Of a DNA stretch of 64,000 nucleotides, positions 1 through 9,754 are shown piece after piece (within the stretch, counting starts at the first letter, position 1; the number at the start of each line of letters is the position of its first letter). The notes beneath the pieces were generated by a model. The model saw only the letters and a program-made list of their open reading frames with translations, had not been told where the DNA came from and ran no database searches. The DNA is from Singulisphaera sp. GP187 (GTDB taxonomy: Bacteria; Planctomycetota; Planctomycetia; Gemmatales; Gemmataceae), in contig CAMAUE010000004.1 in NCBI GenBank assembly GCA_945861245.1, forward strand, positions 20,294 to 84,293. The letters are read 5' to 3'. The position numbers were made by a program, and so were the translations under genes.

Positions 1-3000
1 TCCGTTTGGCCGTCGCCCTTGGCATCGCTTTCACGTCGGGCGAGGTAGGCGTTGCCGTTCTGCTGGCGCAACTGGTTCTCGCCGCGCCCGCCGCCCATTC
101 CGCCGGGTGCCGCGGCACCCAGCATGGCGCGATTTTCCGAGCCGTCTTGCAGGCCAAGTTGCTTTTTCTCCTTGTCTTTTGCACCGAATTCTTCGACCAC
201 AGTCGCGCCGAAGACGCCGAGGTTGGACATGCCGACCTCGTTCTTCTTCATCAAGCCGCCCGAGTAGTAGAGCAGGCTCGATTCGGTCTGGGGTTGATGA
301 TGGCGGCGCCATTTCCAGAAGAATTCCTTGATCTCAGGCACGTTCGAGCCGCCGGAGATGTACTCGACGCTCTTGTCATACACGCTGACAACGGCGGAAC
401 CTTCAAACGGCTTGCCCTGGTTGTCCGTCAGTTTGACGTTGACGATGGCCTTTTGGCCTGGCTTATACTCTTGCTGATTCGGCACGACCTCAACGTTGAC
501 AACGCGCTTTTCGGGCGGCACGATCAGTTCGCGCGTTTCCGTATGCACTCGGCCATCGGCGATGGTCATCGCTTCGAGGAAGAAGTTCGGCATGTCACGC
601 TGAACGACCTCGATTTCCTCTTCGATGCTCTTGCCCTTGAGCCGAATGATTTTTGGAGCGAGGTAAACGCCATTGGTCGGGCGAGCGAACAACAGCACCG
701 TGCCGTTGTTCTTGTTGACGTTGATGTTCAGTTTGACCTTGTCGCCGGGGTTGTATTCCTTGCGGTCGGCGACGAGTTCGATGTCGTTGAAGCGGAAGCC
801 GGTGGAGTCAAAGCCATCGCCCCGCACGAGGAAGACCTGCCCGCCTTCGATGGTGTTCTTTTTGGCGTCGGTCAACTTATAGGCCAGGCGGAACTGCCCG
901 GGCTTGGCGGCCTTGATCTGCTGAATCGCGCTGCCTTCGACATTCGTATCGAGTTTCCAGGTTTGGACGGCCTTCTCGACCGGCTCCTGTTTGTCGTTGT
1001 AGGTGATCTGGAACAGCGTCAATTCGCCCTTGCCCTCGACCGCTTTCTGGTCGAGCGTCTGGGCGCGGAAGGTGGCCTTGACGGTGTCATCGGTGCGATA
1101 ATGGCCCTTGTCGAGCCAGGTGTAGACTTTGAAGGCTTTGCGCGAGACGAGCACGTTGCCCTGGCCGACGATCGTGCGGCGCGATTGATCGGTCACTTCC
1201 GCAGTGATCGTGTACTTGTGGTCCTGGTTGCCGTGGAGCGCCTTGGCGGTTGCCGTGTCGATCAGAACTTCGATTTTACCATCGGGCCCGACGGGCATTT
1301 CGCTTTCGGAGACGATTTCGGGTTGTTCAAAGTTACGCCCCCCCCACCAGCTTGGTATCGGGCGTCGGCAGCCCCATTCTTCAAAGCCAGGGTACCATTC
1401 GTAGTCGTTCGCAAACCACCAGTAGCCGTTGCCGTACATCCAATCCCAGCGGGCGGTCGGGAACCATCGGCTGGAGTGGCTGACGCGAGTGACTTTGTAT
1501 TTGACGATGGCGTTGGTGACGGGAGCGCCGAAGTAGTAGCGTGTGTCGATGTTGGCGGTGATCTTATCGCCGAGCTTGATCGGTTCGGTCGGGGCGATGA
1601 CCTTCACTTCGAATTCGGGCTTCTTGTATTCTTCGACGCGGAAGCTGCTGCCGCCGCGCTGGGCGCCGAGCGGGCCGGCATCCTTGATTTGGATGCCGTA
1701 AACGCCAAGCGTGGCGGAACGGGGTAGGGGATACTCGCCGGAGATGCCGCCGAACTCGTCAGCGGTGTAGTTCTGCTCGAAAATCTTCTCGCCTTTGGGA
1801 TCGTGCAGGCGGACTGTGAAATTGCGGCCCGCGAACGACGAGACATCGGGCTGATCGTACTTGGAGTGTTGCACCCACATCTTCCACTGGACGACATTTT
1901 CTGGACGATAGACCGGGCGGTCGGTGATGACGAAGGTGCGATCCTGGTTGTACTCGGGATCGTGCCGACGGTTGTACCAGACGTTGGTGAAGCCGAGGTA
2001 AGCGTGGCGCATTAACCCCGCAGGCTTGCGTTGCTCGTCTGCGGGCTTGGCCGTGGCGACGATGAGCCATTGGTTGTTCGGCGGCAGATTGTCCTGGCCG
2101 AGGATGAGTTTGCCCTCGGCGTCGGCCTTACCGGTGAACGTCGTCGTGATAACGTTGAACTGATTGACGTTCGGTTTCACTTGCTCGGTGCGCCAGCCGA
2201 AGAATTCGACATTGGCGTTCGGCAGCGGTTCGCCCGTGCTGGCGTCGGCGATGAAGTAGAGCGACTGGTTGTCGAGCATCTTCTTGACGATGACCGTGTC
2301 GTTGACCCACAGCAGGATTCGCGCGGTGTTACCGCCGGCGATTTGACCGGTGACGAGATAGGCGCCAGGCTGCAGCTTCGGCGTCTTGACGGTGACGCGT
2401 TCATCGACGTGCTGCGGCTTTGGCTTTAGATCGAGCTTCCAGTCGGCGACTTTGCCCATGACGTATTGCGTTTGATTGTCATAGACGAGCCGATGGCCGA
2501 GGTTCTGGATGTTGGTCTGATTCCAATCGATGCGGTTGCCTGGATTGGTTTTGAGGTAAGCTTTGACATCGGCGAGCAGCTTGGGGATATTGACGGCATG
2601 GGCTTCAAAGGCGACTTTGGTGCCGTTGCGGAAGCGGTAATCGAGGATCGATTCCTTGCCGGCAGTCTGGACCTGGACGTTGTCAAATCGGCCCCAGTTG
2701 CCGACGATCTGGTCGAGCCGTTGCTGGCGCCAGGCGTTTTGGCCGGCGCCGTATTCTTTGATGGCCCGCTTCCAGATATCGGCGGCGCGGGGATACATCC
2801 GGCGATCTTCAAACTCCTGCGCGAGGTTGCCAAGGGCCTGCTCGCCCCACACGGTGCGAGCGCGATCGGCGACGCGGTTGTAAATCTTGATCCAGTTGTA
2901 TTCGTCGGGAATGGTGAAGCGCTTCAGGCCGATGGCGAGCCGGGCGATCGATTCGCTGTCTTTGAGCGTGTGCAGGGCGAACGTGCCGGTCTTCTTTTCG

Positions 3001-3890
3001 TCGGTATCGTCGGTGTCGTCGATTCCGCCGAAGCGCCAGCCGTAGTGGGCCATGGTCTGCACACCGAGTTGGCCACGCATGAAGTTGGCGAAGATCATAT
3101 CGACTTCGTTGGTTCGACCCGCATCGAGTTCGATTGTCTGCAGGAGCAGCCAGCGCCAGCGTTCGCCATCGGATTTGGCGTCGGCGTAGCTCTTGGGCGT
3201 CTTGTGCAGAACGGGGCTGCCCTTGTCGTCCACGGGAGCGCCGTTGTGATTGCGATTGCGATGGAAGTAGTAGCCTTCCTCGTAGTCGGGGAGTTTGCTC
3301 AGATCGGTGAGGTACTGCAACCGCCAGGCGTCGGCGTACCCGGCCCCGGTGAGGATCATGTTGGCGAAATCGAGGTGCAGCGTCGCCGCTGCGGGACGGT
3401 CCGGCTCGGCCTGGGAGTTGTCCATCGCCTGCTGCATGAGCTGCAAGGCGCGAGCGCGATCGCGTTGCAGGCTATTCATGATCTGCCCGCCGCCACGATG
3501 TCCGCCGCGTTTGAATTCGCCAGCGATCAGAAAGCCGTAGTGATCGCCATAGGCGTAGGTGCGGGCGGCAGTGGCCAGGAGACGCCAGTTCTTTTCGTGA
3601 ACCTTGATGACGGCTTCGCGAAACGCATCGACTTCCTCGACGCGCCCGAGCCGATTGAGAGCGTTGATGGCGAGATCGAGATCGGGGCCAACGAGCCGAA
3701 CGTTGGCGTTGGGATCGAGTGCGAGCCGGCGCAGGCCTTCGTAGGCGACTTTGAAGTTGCCGTCGTTGTAGGCTTTGGTCAGTTTGCCTCGCTGTTCCTC
3801 GGGCGTTCCGGTGCCCGCGAGCACACGGAAGACGAGGAGCAAACAGGCCAACAGGCCGACGAATCCGCCGATATTTTTCAGATGTCGCAT
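1..3890 (-). CDS. alpha-2-macroglobulin family protein (MG2-type, bacterial), 3' end truncated by window edge
   Basis: My minus-strand translation from ATG at 3890 (MRHLKNIGGFVGLLACLLLVFRVLAGTGTPEEQRGKLTKAYNDGNF...) stays open to position 1. It contains macroglobulin-like phrases (RPVYRPENVVQWKMWVQ, FEVKVIAPTEPIKLGDKITANIDTRYYFGAPV, YKPGQKAIVNVKLTDNQGKPFEGSAVVSVYDKSVEYI). The ORF track lists only antisense ORFs here because the real ORF has no stop inside the window. Confidence 0.85.
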   Translation of the reverse strand, partial: MRHLKNIGGFVGLLACLLLVFRVLAGTGTPEEQRGKLTKAYNDGNFKVAYEGLRRLALDPNANVRLVGPDLDLAINALNRLGRVEEVDAFREAVIKVHEKNWRLLATAARTYAYGDHYGFLIAGEFKRGGHRGGGQIMNSLQRDRARALQLMQQAMDNSQAEPDRPAAATLHLDFANMILTGAGYADAWRLQYLTDLSKLPDYEEGYYFHRNRNHNGAPVDDKGSPVLHKTPKSYADAKSDGERWRWLLLQTIELDAGRTNEVDMIFANFMRGQLGVQTMAHYGWRFGGIDDTDDTDEKKTGTFALHTLKDSESIARLAIGLKRFTIPDEYNWIKIYNRVADRARTVWGEQALGNLAQEFEDRRMYPRAADIWKRAIKEYGAGQNAWRQQRLDQIVGNWGRFDNVQVQTAGKESILDYRFRNGTKVAFEAHAVNIPKLLADVKAYLKTNPGNRIDWNQTNIQNLGHRLVYDNQTQYVMGKVADWKLDLKPKPQHVDERVTVKTPKLQPGAYLVTGQIAGGNTARILLWVNDTVIVKKMLDNQSLYFIADASTGEPLPNANVEFFGWRTEQVKPNVNQFNVITTTFTGKADAEGKLILGQDNLPPNNQWLIVATAKPADEQRKPAGLMRHAYLGFTNVWYNRRHDPEYNQDRTFVITDRPVYRPENVVQWKMWVQHSKYDQPDVSSFAGRNFTVRLHDPKGEKIFEQNYTADEFGGISGEYPLPRSATLGVYGIQIKDAGPLGAQRGGSSFRVEEYKKPEFEVKVIAPTEPIKLGDKITANIDTRYYFGAPVTNAIVKYKVTRVSHSSRWFPTARWDWMYGNGYWWFANDYEWYPGFEEWGCRRPIPSWWGGRNFEQPEIVSESEMPVGPDGKIEVLIDTATAKALHGNQDHKYTITAEVTDQSRRTIVGQGNVLVSRKAFKVYTWLDKGHYRTDDTVKATFRAQTLDQKAVEGKGELTLFQITYNDKQEPVEKAVQTWKLDTNVEGSAIQQIKAAKPGQFRLAYKLTDAKKNTIEGGQVFLVRGDGFDSTGFRFNDIELVADRKEYNPGDKVKLNINVNKNNGTVLLFARPTNGVYLAPKIIRLKGKSIEEEIEVVQRDMPNFFLEAMTIADGRVHTETRELIVPPEKRVVNVEVVPNQQEYKPGQKAIVNVKLTDNQGKPFEGSAVVSVYDKSVEYISGGSNVPEIKEFFWKWRRHHQPQTESSLLYYSGGLMKKNEVGMSNLGVFGATVVEEFGAKDKEKKQLGLQDGSENRAMLGAAAPGGMGGGRGENQLRQQNGNAYLARRESDAKGDGQT

Positions 3891-4002
3891 GATATTTCCT
3901 CGCCAGAACTAGGTGTTTCGCGATAGTATGATCGAAAGTAAGACGACAAACCAGAGCAGTTCGCTTGGATATTTCGGTTCTCTGTCAGAATAGGGAAAGA
4001 AG

Positions 4003-4095
4003 CTCACGCAAAGGCGCGAAGTCGCAATGAGGGAGTCGCGGCAGGTTCATATGTCTCAACCTTTTTGTTTCCTTTACTTTGCGTCTTTGCGTGAG
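4003..4095. repeat. imperfect inverted repeat (CTCACGCAAAGGCGCGAAG ... CTTTGCGTCTTTGCGTGAG)
   Basis: Arms readable at 4003-4027 and 4076-4095. Confidence 0.7.
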
Positions 4096-4133
4096 GTCGA
4101 TTTTCCACTACTCTCGGAGAACCGTTATTTTAT

Positions 4134-4508
4134 ATGAGTGAAGGAAATTGGCCTATGTTGCAGCGCACTGCGGATGAATTGACAACGCAAGAATTCGACT
4201 GGGGCACGCTGCGCTGGCTGTGCAACGCTGAGCTGCTTCCGGGCACGACGCAGACCGTCGGCGTCTGCCAGATGTTCGCACGCCAATCGAACCCGACGCA
4301 TTACCACCCCAATTGCGACGAGATTCTCTACGTCCAGCAAGGTCACGGCAAGCACCGCCTCGGCGACGACTGGATTTCAGTCTCGCCGGGCAGCGTCATT
4401 CGGATTCCGCGAGGCATGGTGCATCAACTCGTCAACGAAAGTGACGAGACGATGGTGACGATAATATGTTTCGATTCCGCTGATCGACAGACCGTGTTTT
4501 TGCCTTAG
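4134..4508 (+). CDS. cupin domain-containing protein
   Basis: Cupin motif-like NPTHYHPNCDEILYVQQGHGKHRLGDDWISVSPGSVIRIPRGMVHQLVNES. Confidence 0.8.
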   Translation: MSEGNWPMLQRTADELTTQEFDWGTLRWLCNAELLPGTTQTVGVCQMFARQSNPTHYHPNCDEILYVQQGHGKHRLGDDWISVSPGSVIRIPRGMVHQLVNESDETMVTIICFDSADRQTVFLP

Positions 4509-4547
4509 AAAAAGGGCTCTGTGCCATTTGTTGTGGGAAAAAAGAGT

Positions 4548-4640
4548 CTCACGCAAAGACGCAAAGAAAGAAATCCAATCGGTTGAGACGGGTTTGCAGC
4601 CACTTCTTTGCGCCTTCGCGCCTTCGCGCCTTTGCGTGAG
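4548..4640. repeat. imperfect inverted repeat of the same family (CTCACGCAAAGACGCAAAG ... CTTTGCGCCTTCGCGCCTTCGCGCCTTTGCGTGAG)
   Basis: Same arm sequence as 4003-4095; the right arm contains a tandemly repeated CGCCTTCG unit. A single arm (CTCACGCAAAGGCGCAAAG) also occurs at 8950-8968. Confidence 0.7.
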
Positions 4641-4896
4641 GTTTTTTTGAGAATTTGGCGAAGACCCGATTTCTTTTGCGAAACGGCCCCGACCGAGGAG
4701 CTGGGCCTCGATTGCCCAGGAAGGGCAGTGTATTCAATGGGTGTCTTTTCCCGTGTTCATTCCGTGTGCGTCCGTGGCTGAATTCTTCGCAGGCTACGCA
4801 GAATTAGCTCGAATAGTAGTACAAAGGCACGGAGAAAAACATCAGGAAAATGCGTGTCTGCTCTCTACGAATGGATTACTGTGGTGAATGGTCTGG

Positions 4897-6303
4897 TTAG
4901 CCCGGCCAATGTTGGATCGTCGCGATGGCGATGGCCATGACGAGCGCCATGATGAAACCACCGGCGTGGACAAACAGCAACGCGGTCGAAGCCAGTGCAC
5001 CCGGCGGTTCCGCGTTGAACGACTCGAAGACGGTAGCAATGTGTTGGGCCATCGCCTTGGCCGGCGTTTGCGGCGGAAAAATGGTATGCAGTTCCGCCAG
5101 GATTTGCAATGCGGCCTCGCGCGGAATTGAATCGCCGTCGTCCGAGCGAGTTACCAATCCCTCTTGGCCGAGCCGCTGGGCGATGCTCGCCATGCGATAG
5201 GCGAACGGCGCAGCGAGCAACATCAGGACACCGACTGCGACGATACACCAGGCGTCCGCGAAGTACGCCACGCCAATCAGGCATAGGCCGGCGATGACGC
5301 GGGAAACGATATCGAGAACCGGATGCCGTGCAAACAAGACCGCATGAAGGACCCAGCCGCCGTCCAACGGCACGAACGGCAGGAGGTTAAAGCCATTGAG
5401 TATGACCATGAGCATCGCCACGTTGATGACCGTCGGCTCGTTTGCGATCAGCCCGACCACGCCGAGGATGGATCCCGCCACGATTCCTGGTATCGGTCCC
5501 GCCAGCGCGACGACGGCTTTTTTCCAACCCGCGACGTTGTAATGCTTCCCCGATACCGCTGCCCCGAAGAACGGAATGAAAAAGATGCGCAAATTGCGGT
5601 ACCCGAAACAGCGCATCGCCAGATAATGGCCGGCCTCGTGAAAGGCGAGCACTGGAATGATGATGAGGAGCTGATCCCAGATATCCTGTATCCGGGCTGC
5701 CGCCATGTATAACAGGAGCGAGACCACCAACCAAGCAATCGACGCTCCCCACCCGGCCTTCTGTGTATCGAGTCGTTCGAGTTCGTCGAGCACGGCCTGG
5801 TCGTGCGGTGCGATGCCTCCCTCTTCAACCACCAGCTCGACGGGCTTGGTCCCGTCCCTCGTTGTGGGCCAATCGTTTGCTTCCTCGGCATCGACACTTC
5901 GCACCCTCGGCGGCAGAGAGTATTTTCCCCACATTCTGCTAAACTCGAATTCCATCTCGCAATAGTCGTCCCTCGGCACGTCCACCTCGTGCGAGGCCGG
6001 CCCAATTGCCACCGTGTGTTTGCCGGCCGGCATTCGGACGACAACGTCGAACCCCTTCTTCACCGAGCCTTCGCCGACCTGAAGCCCGTCCACGAGAATC
6101 GGCAGTGTAATCATGTCAACCAGAATCAAGCGGCCCTGTCCTGTCAATCGCACGACGATGTCGCTTCGTCGCGGCGTTTGCCACGGAAAACTCGGCACGC
6201 GGAGTTTGGCATCGCAATCCGGACAGGTCAACAGACGGCCTGCCCAGTCGTCGTCAACAATGAGCTGGGACCGACACGTCGAGCACTTGATTTCGATCAT
6301 CAA
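4897..6303 (-). CDS. site-2-protease (M50) family zinc metalloprotease with N-terminal zinc-ribbon
   Basis: HEAGH in VLAFHEAGHYLAMRCFGYRNLRIFFIPFFGAAVSG, multiple TM segments, NLLPFVPLDGGWVLHAV (NPDG-like), N-terminal CSTC...CPDC. Confidence 0.85.
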   Translation of the reverse strand: MMIEIKCSTCRSQLIVDDDWAGRLLTCPDCDAKLRVPSFPWQTPRRSDIVVRLTGQGRLILVDMITLPILVDGLQVGEGSVKKGFDVVVRMPAGKHTVAIGPASHEVDVPRDDYCEMEFEFSRMWGKYSLPPRVRSVDAEEANDWPTTRDGTKPVELVVEEGGIAPHDQAVLDELERLDTQKAGWGASIAWLVVSLLLYMAAARIQDIWDQLLIIIPVLAFHEAGHYLAMRCFGYRNLRIFFIPFFGAAVSGKHYNVAGWKKAVVALAGPIPGIVAGSILGVVGLIANEPTVINVAMLMVILNGFNLLPFVPLDGGWVLHAVLFARHPVLDIVSRVIAGLCLIGVAYFADAWCIVAVGVLMLLAAPFAYRMASIAQRLGQEGLVTRSDDGDSIPREAALQILAELHTIFPPQTPAKAMAQHIATVFESFNAEPPGALASTALLFVHAGGFIMALVMAIAIATIQHWPG

Positions 6304-6666
6304 TAAAACTCGTGAACCATTAAATCTGAATTGGGATGTGGGAAATGGTATCGCATTCTGACGATGCGATCAAGCAAATCTCCCCCGCATCCTGGAATCA
6401 AGAAATGCTAGCGACGGACGACACACGTAAGGCGCCAAAAGTGACGGGCCCGCCAAACGTACGACCAGTCGATATCTCGGGAGGTTGGGTATGAACGAAA
6501 CTCTTCAACCAAAATGAAGGCTTTTGGTTGGTGATAGGCAAGTGACGGACGCGAACTTGGCCGAATCGCACGCGCCCAAAATAGCCATCGAAAAAAACTT
6601 CGCCCAATCCGTACGACCTCGTAAGAATTTGCGAACACCAACACCGATTGCGAATAGCCTATCTTC

Positions 6667-7488
6667 ATGGAACACCTTGCAACGACGCTCGCGCGTTACG
6701 CTCGCCTGTGGCTGTCGCTGGCCAAGTTCAGCCTCCTCGGCGAACTCGCGTTTCGCACTAACTTCCTCGTCAAAGTCTTCGTCGAATTGCTTTGGCTGGC
6801 GATCTTGCTCGTGTTCAACTTCACGATCTTTCGGCAAACGACGACCATCGCCGACTGGAGTGAATTCGACTACCTCTTTTTCATCGGCTGTTACTTCGCG
6901 ATGGGCGGGTTGATCGAGACGCTGTTCCTGGAAAATTGCAACGAGTTCGCCGACTTGGTGCGCTCGGGCGACCTCGACTTCTTTCTGCTCAAGCCGATCG
7001 ACGAACAGTTCCTGATCAGTTGCCGAAAGATCGACTGGGCTTGTGCGCCGAATGTCGTGCTTGGGTTTATCGTCATGGCCGGCGCGCTATGGCTCGGCGA
7101 ACGCCCGGTCACGTTACCAGCGGTGGCGTTGTTCCTGCTGATGTTCGCCTGCGGCGCCGCTTTGGCGTATGGCATGCTCGTGGCCTTGATGTCGGCATCG
7201 ATTTGGACGATGCGCAACCAAAGTTTGTTTGAAATGTGGTGGCTGTTCACGACGCTGATGCGGCATCCGCGCAGCATCTTTGAGGGGCGCTTGGCGTCGC
7301 CCGCGGGACTTTTCTTTTCGTTCGTTGTGCCGATCATGCTGGTGACGAATGTGCCAGCGGAAGTGATGGTTCGGGGAATCGACTGGCGGATCGTGTGCTT
7401 CACGTTGTCGGCAAGCGTGATCGCGGTGACGGTGAGCCGATGGATATTCCGATCGGCGATGAAGCGCTACCGCAGCGCGAGCAGCTGA
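6667..7488 (+). CDS. ABC-2 type transporter permease (DUF990-like)
   Basis: 273 aa, about 6 TM segments, starts MEHLATTLARYARLWLSLAKFSLLGELAFRTNF; GDLDFFLLKPIDEQFLIS motif typical of the family. Confidence 0.7.
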   Translation: MEHLATTLARYARLWLSLAKFSLLGELAFRTNFLVKVFVELLWLAILLVFNFTIFRQTTTIADWSEFDYLFFIGCYFAMGGLIETLFLENCNEFADLVRSGDLDFFLLKPIDEQFLISCRKIDWACAPNVVLGFIVMAGALWLGERPVTLPAVALFLLMFACGAALAYGMLVALMSASIWTMRNQSLFEMWWLFTTLMRHPRSIFEGRLASPAGLFFSFVVPIMLVTNVPAEVMVRGIDWRIVCFTLSASVIAVTVSRWIFRSAMKRYRSASS

Positions 7489-7503
7489 GGCGATTCCGCT
7501 TGC

Positions 7504-7541
7504 CGTTTAGCGCTCGCGCGACGTGCAGCGAGCGCTAAACG
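7504..7541. repeat. palindrome CGTTTAGCGCTCGC/GCGAGCGCTAAACG between convergent genes
   Basis: Perfect 14 bp arms at 7504-7517 and 7528-7541. Confidence 0.85.
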
Positions 7542-7551
7542 AGAGAAATGA

Positions 7552-8862
7552 TTACTTCGTCGCGAATCCATAGAGATTCGATTTCGTGCGAATGTACAGT
7601 GTGCCATTCGCGACGGCGGGCGTCGTCATGATCTGTTCGCCGAGGATGTTTCGCGCCAATAGCTTGTATGCGGTCGGCTCGGCAGCGATGACGTAGATGT
7701 CGCCTTGGTCACTGGCGGCGTAGATGTTGCCGTTAATGAGCAGCGGCGAGGCGTAGAACTTGGCGTCGGGAATGCGTTCCTGCCAGACCTTCTTGCCGGT
7801 CTTCAGCACATAGCATCCCGCGTAGCCGCCGTCGTTGACGAAATAGACATGCTCACCGCGCGTCAACGGGCAGGTGACGTAGGGAAAGTCTTTTTCATTT
7901 TTCCAGAGCTGGTCGGGCCGAGCTTCCTTGCCGAAACCATTGAGAGCGACGGCGGCCATATGGCGATCGCCAGAGCCGTCACCGCTGCATGCGATGAGGA
8001 TGCCGTTGGCGAACGTCGAGGACGCCACGGTGCGGAGCGGCATCTTGGGGAACGACCACTTCCAGGTCCAGTTGACGCCGCCGTTGTCGGGGTCGTAGCT
8101 GGTGATGGCGGTCGTGCTGGTGACGATCATTTCGGTCGCCTTGCCTTTGCCTTCGAGGAAGAACGGCGCGGAGTAGCAAGCGCGAAATGGTTCGCGTTTA
8201 ATTTCCCAGGCGGTTTGCCCGGTCTTCTTGTCGAACGCGTACAGCGTCGAGGGATTCGCAACGGGCCTTTGCAGCGTCTTGATGTCGTAATGCGAATCCT
8301 TGTCGTTGGCGACAATCAGCTTGTCCTTGTAGATGACGGGCGATGCCCCGGCACCGTGTTGGCTGATGAATTCACCAAGATTTCGGCTCCAAAGCTCTTC
8401 GCCCTTCTTGAAGCCATAAGCGGTGACGATGTTGTCTTTACCGTTCCAATAGGAGACGTAAACCGCTTCGCCATCGGTGGTCGGCGTGGAAGAGGCGTGC
8501 GAGCTGTCGAAGCGAAATTTGACGCTCTTACCGGGGATGGTCTTCTTCCAGACCTCTTTGCCGTTCGTGGTGTCGTAGCAGGTCAACCAGCGGAGCATGG
8601 CGTCGTCGGAGGCACCATGAAGGAACAGGCGATCGCCCCAGACGATTGGCCCGGAGTTGCCCGTACCGGTGAGCGGGATACTGAGGCGCACATTCTCTTT
8701 TGTGCTGAACTTGGTCGGGATGTTCTTGTCGTCGGATACGCCGCTGCCGTTCGGGCCGCGAAAGCGCTCCCAGTTGTCCGCGCGCGCGTTATTTTGAGGG
8801 GGAATCAGGGCGATGCCAAACAGCATGGCCAGAGCGAAGCGAAAAGTGGAGACGGCCGGCAT
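7552..8862 (-). CDS. PQQ-binding-like beta-propeller repeat protein
   Basis: Signal peptide MPAVSTFRFALAMLFGIALIPPQNNARA, then DNWERFRGPNGSGVSDD and repeated WD/PQQ-like blades (LTCYDTTNGKEVWKKTIPG, YAFDKKTGQTAWEIKRE). Confidence 0.85.
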   Translation of the reverse strand: MPAVSTFRFALAMLFGIALIPPQNNARADNWERFRGPNGSGVSDDKNIPTKFSTKENVRLSIPLTGTGNSGPIVWGDRLFLHGASDDAMLRWLTCYDTTNGKEVWKKTIPGKSVKFRFDSSHASSTPTTDGEAVYVSYWNGKDNIVTAYGFKKGEELWSRNLGEFISQHGAGASPVIYKDKLIVANDKDSHYDIKTLQRPVANPSTLYAFDKKTGQTAWEIKREPFRACYSAPFFLEGKGKATEMIVTSTTAITSYDPDNGGVNWTWKWSFPKMPLRTVASSTFANGILIACSGDGSGDRHMAAVALNGFGKEARPDQLWKNEKDFPYVTCPLTRGEHVYFVNDGGYAGCYVLKTGKKVWQERIPDAKFYASPLLINGNIYAASDQGDIYVIAAEPTAYKLLARNILGEQIMTTPAVANGTLYIRTKSNLYGFATK

Positions 8863-9050
8863 GTCAAATCCTCGGGAAAGGCAAGATGGTAGGGGTGATG
8901 GAGAAATTATCGCGGTTCCCGGCCCACGGTCAAGCGATTTTAAGAAAAGCTCACGCAAAGGCGCAAAGGGGAGAAGTCAGCGAGGCCGACGCCTGTAGCC
9001 GAATTCGTGAGAATTCGGATTCGTCGCGCAATCGTGAGGTTGCGTAGTTC

Positions 9051-9488
9051 TCAATAGGCAACGCCGGGGATGCGCCAGCCCAGGCCATCGCAGAGCGGAC
9101 AGACGAACCACTGATTGGGAATCCCCACCAAAGCCGTCCCCTGGCAGAAGATACAAGTGACTGCCGTCGGTGGCCGCTTTGGCAAGAGCGATCTGAGTAA
9201 GGGGCAATCGAAACCATTCGCTCCAATTGCGATCATATACCAAGCCTTCTTCGCGTCGGCGACCTCATAGTTTGGGTCGCCGGACCAGTCCGTTTCATCA
9301 CAAATCACCCGCCCATCGAACGCAAGATGATACGCCGGTCCCATGCCATAATAAAGATCGACAACATCCTCGCCCTCGATACCGGGTTCCCGCAAGCGTT
9401 GCTTCGCTTGCAGTTCACGAAGGATCGGGATCACTTCGGGCGGGATCAACAGTCGGATCGCATTTCGATCTCGGCGAATAGGAGTCAT
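9051..9488 (-). CDS. hypothetical protein with C-terminal CxxC...CxxC zinc-ribbon-like motif
   Basis: Likely start at MTPIRRDRNAIRLLIPPEV; CIFCQGTALVGIPNQWFVCPLCDGLGW at C-terminus. Confidence 0.6.
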   Translation of the reverse strand: MTPIRRDRNAIRLLIPPEVIPILRELQAKQRLREPGIEGEDVVDLYYGMGPAYHLAFDGRVICDETDWSGDPNYEVADAKKAWYMIAIGANGFDCPLLRSLLPKRPPTAVTCIFCQGTALVGIPNQWFVCPLCDGLGWRIPGVAY

Positions 9489-9528
9489 GTGCGTGTCTCC
9501 CGTGCTGACGGTAGACTTCGTAGAATAT

Positions 9529-9643
9529 CCAGGGCAGTTTGATTGTTCAGCCTTGCCGCCGCCATACGAAGGATGGGAAATTGCCTTTCCCAAGCCCTGA
9601 ACCTTCTCGGCGTGCCGCAGGCTGAATAATCAAACTGCCCTGG
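9529..9643. repeat. 115 bp inverted-repeat element
   Basis: Left arm CCAGGGCAGTTTGATTGTTCAGCCT (9529-9553), right arm AGGCTGAATAATCAAACTGCCCTGG (9619-9643), 24/25 complementary; inner GGGAAA...TTTCCC hairpin. Confidence 0.85.
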
Positions 9644-9754
9644 GACACTTGGTTGCATTCCATCCTCGGCCTTGACCTGCCGGCGTTTATTCGTTATCAA
9701 CCGCCACCTCCGCGCTTGGAATTGTTGCGCGGATTCGGGCTGGCCGAGGATACG

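Noticed and set aside
6-3926. Long plus-strand ORFs 6-1727 (573 aa) and 2466-3926 (486 aa)
   Set aside because: Antisense to the alpha-2-macroglobulin gene; low-complexity V/G/D/F composition typical of a GC-rich shadow frame, no domain sense.
7705-8892. 395 aa plus-strand ORF
   Set aside because: Shadow of the PQQ-like gene on the minus strand.
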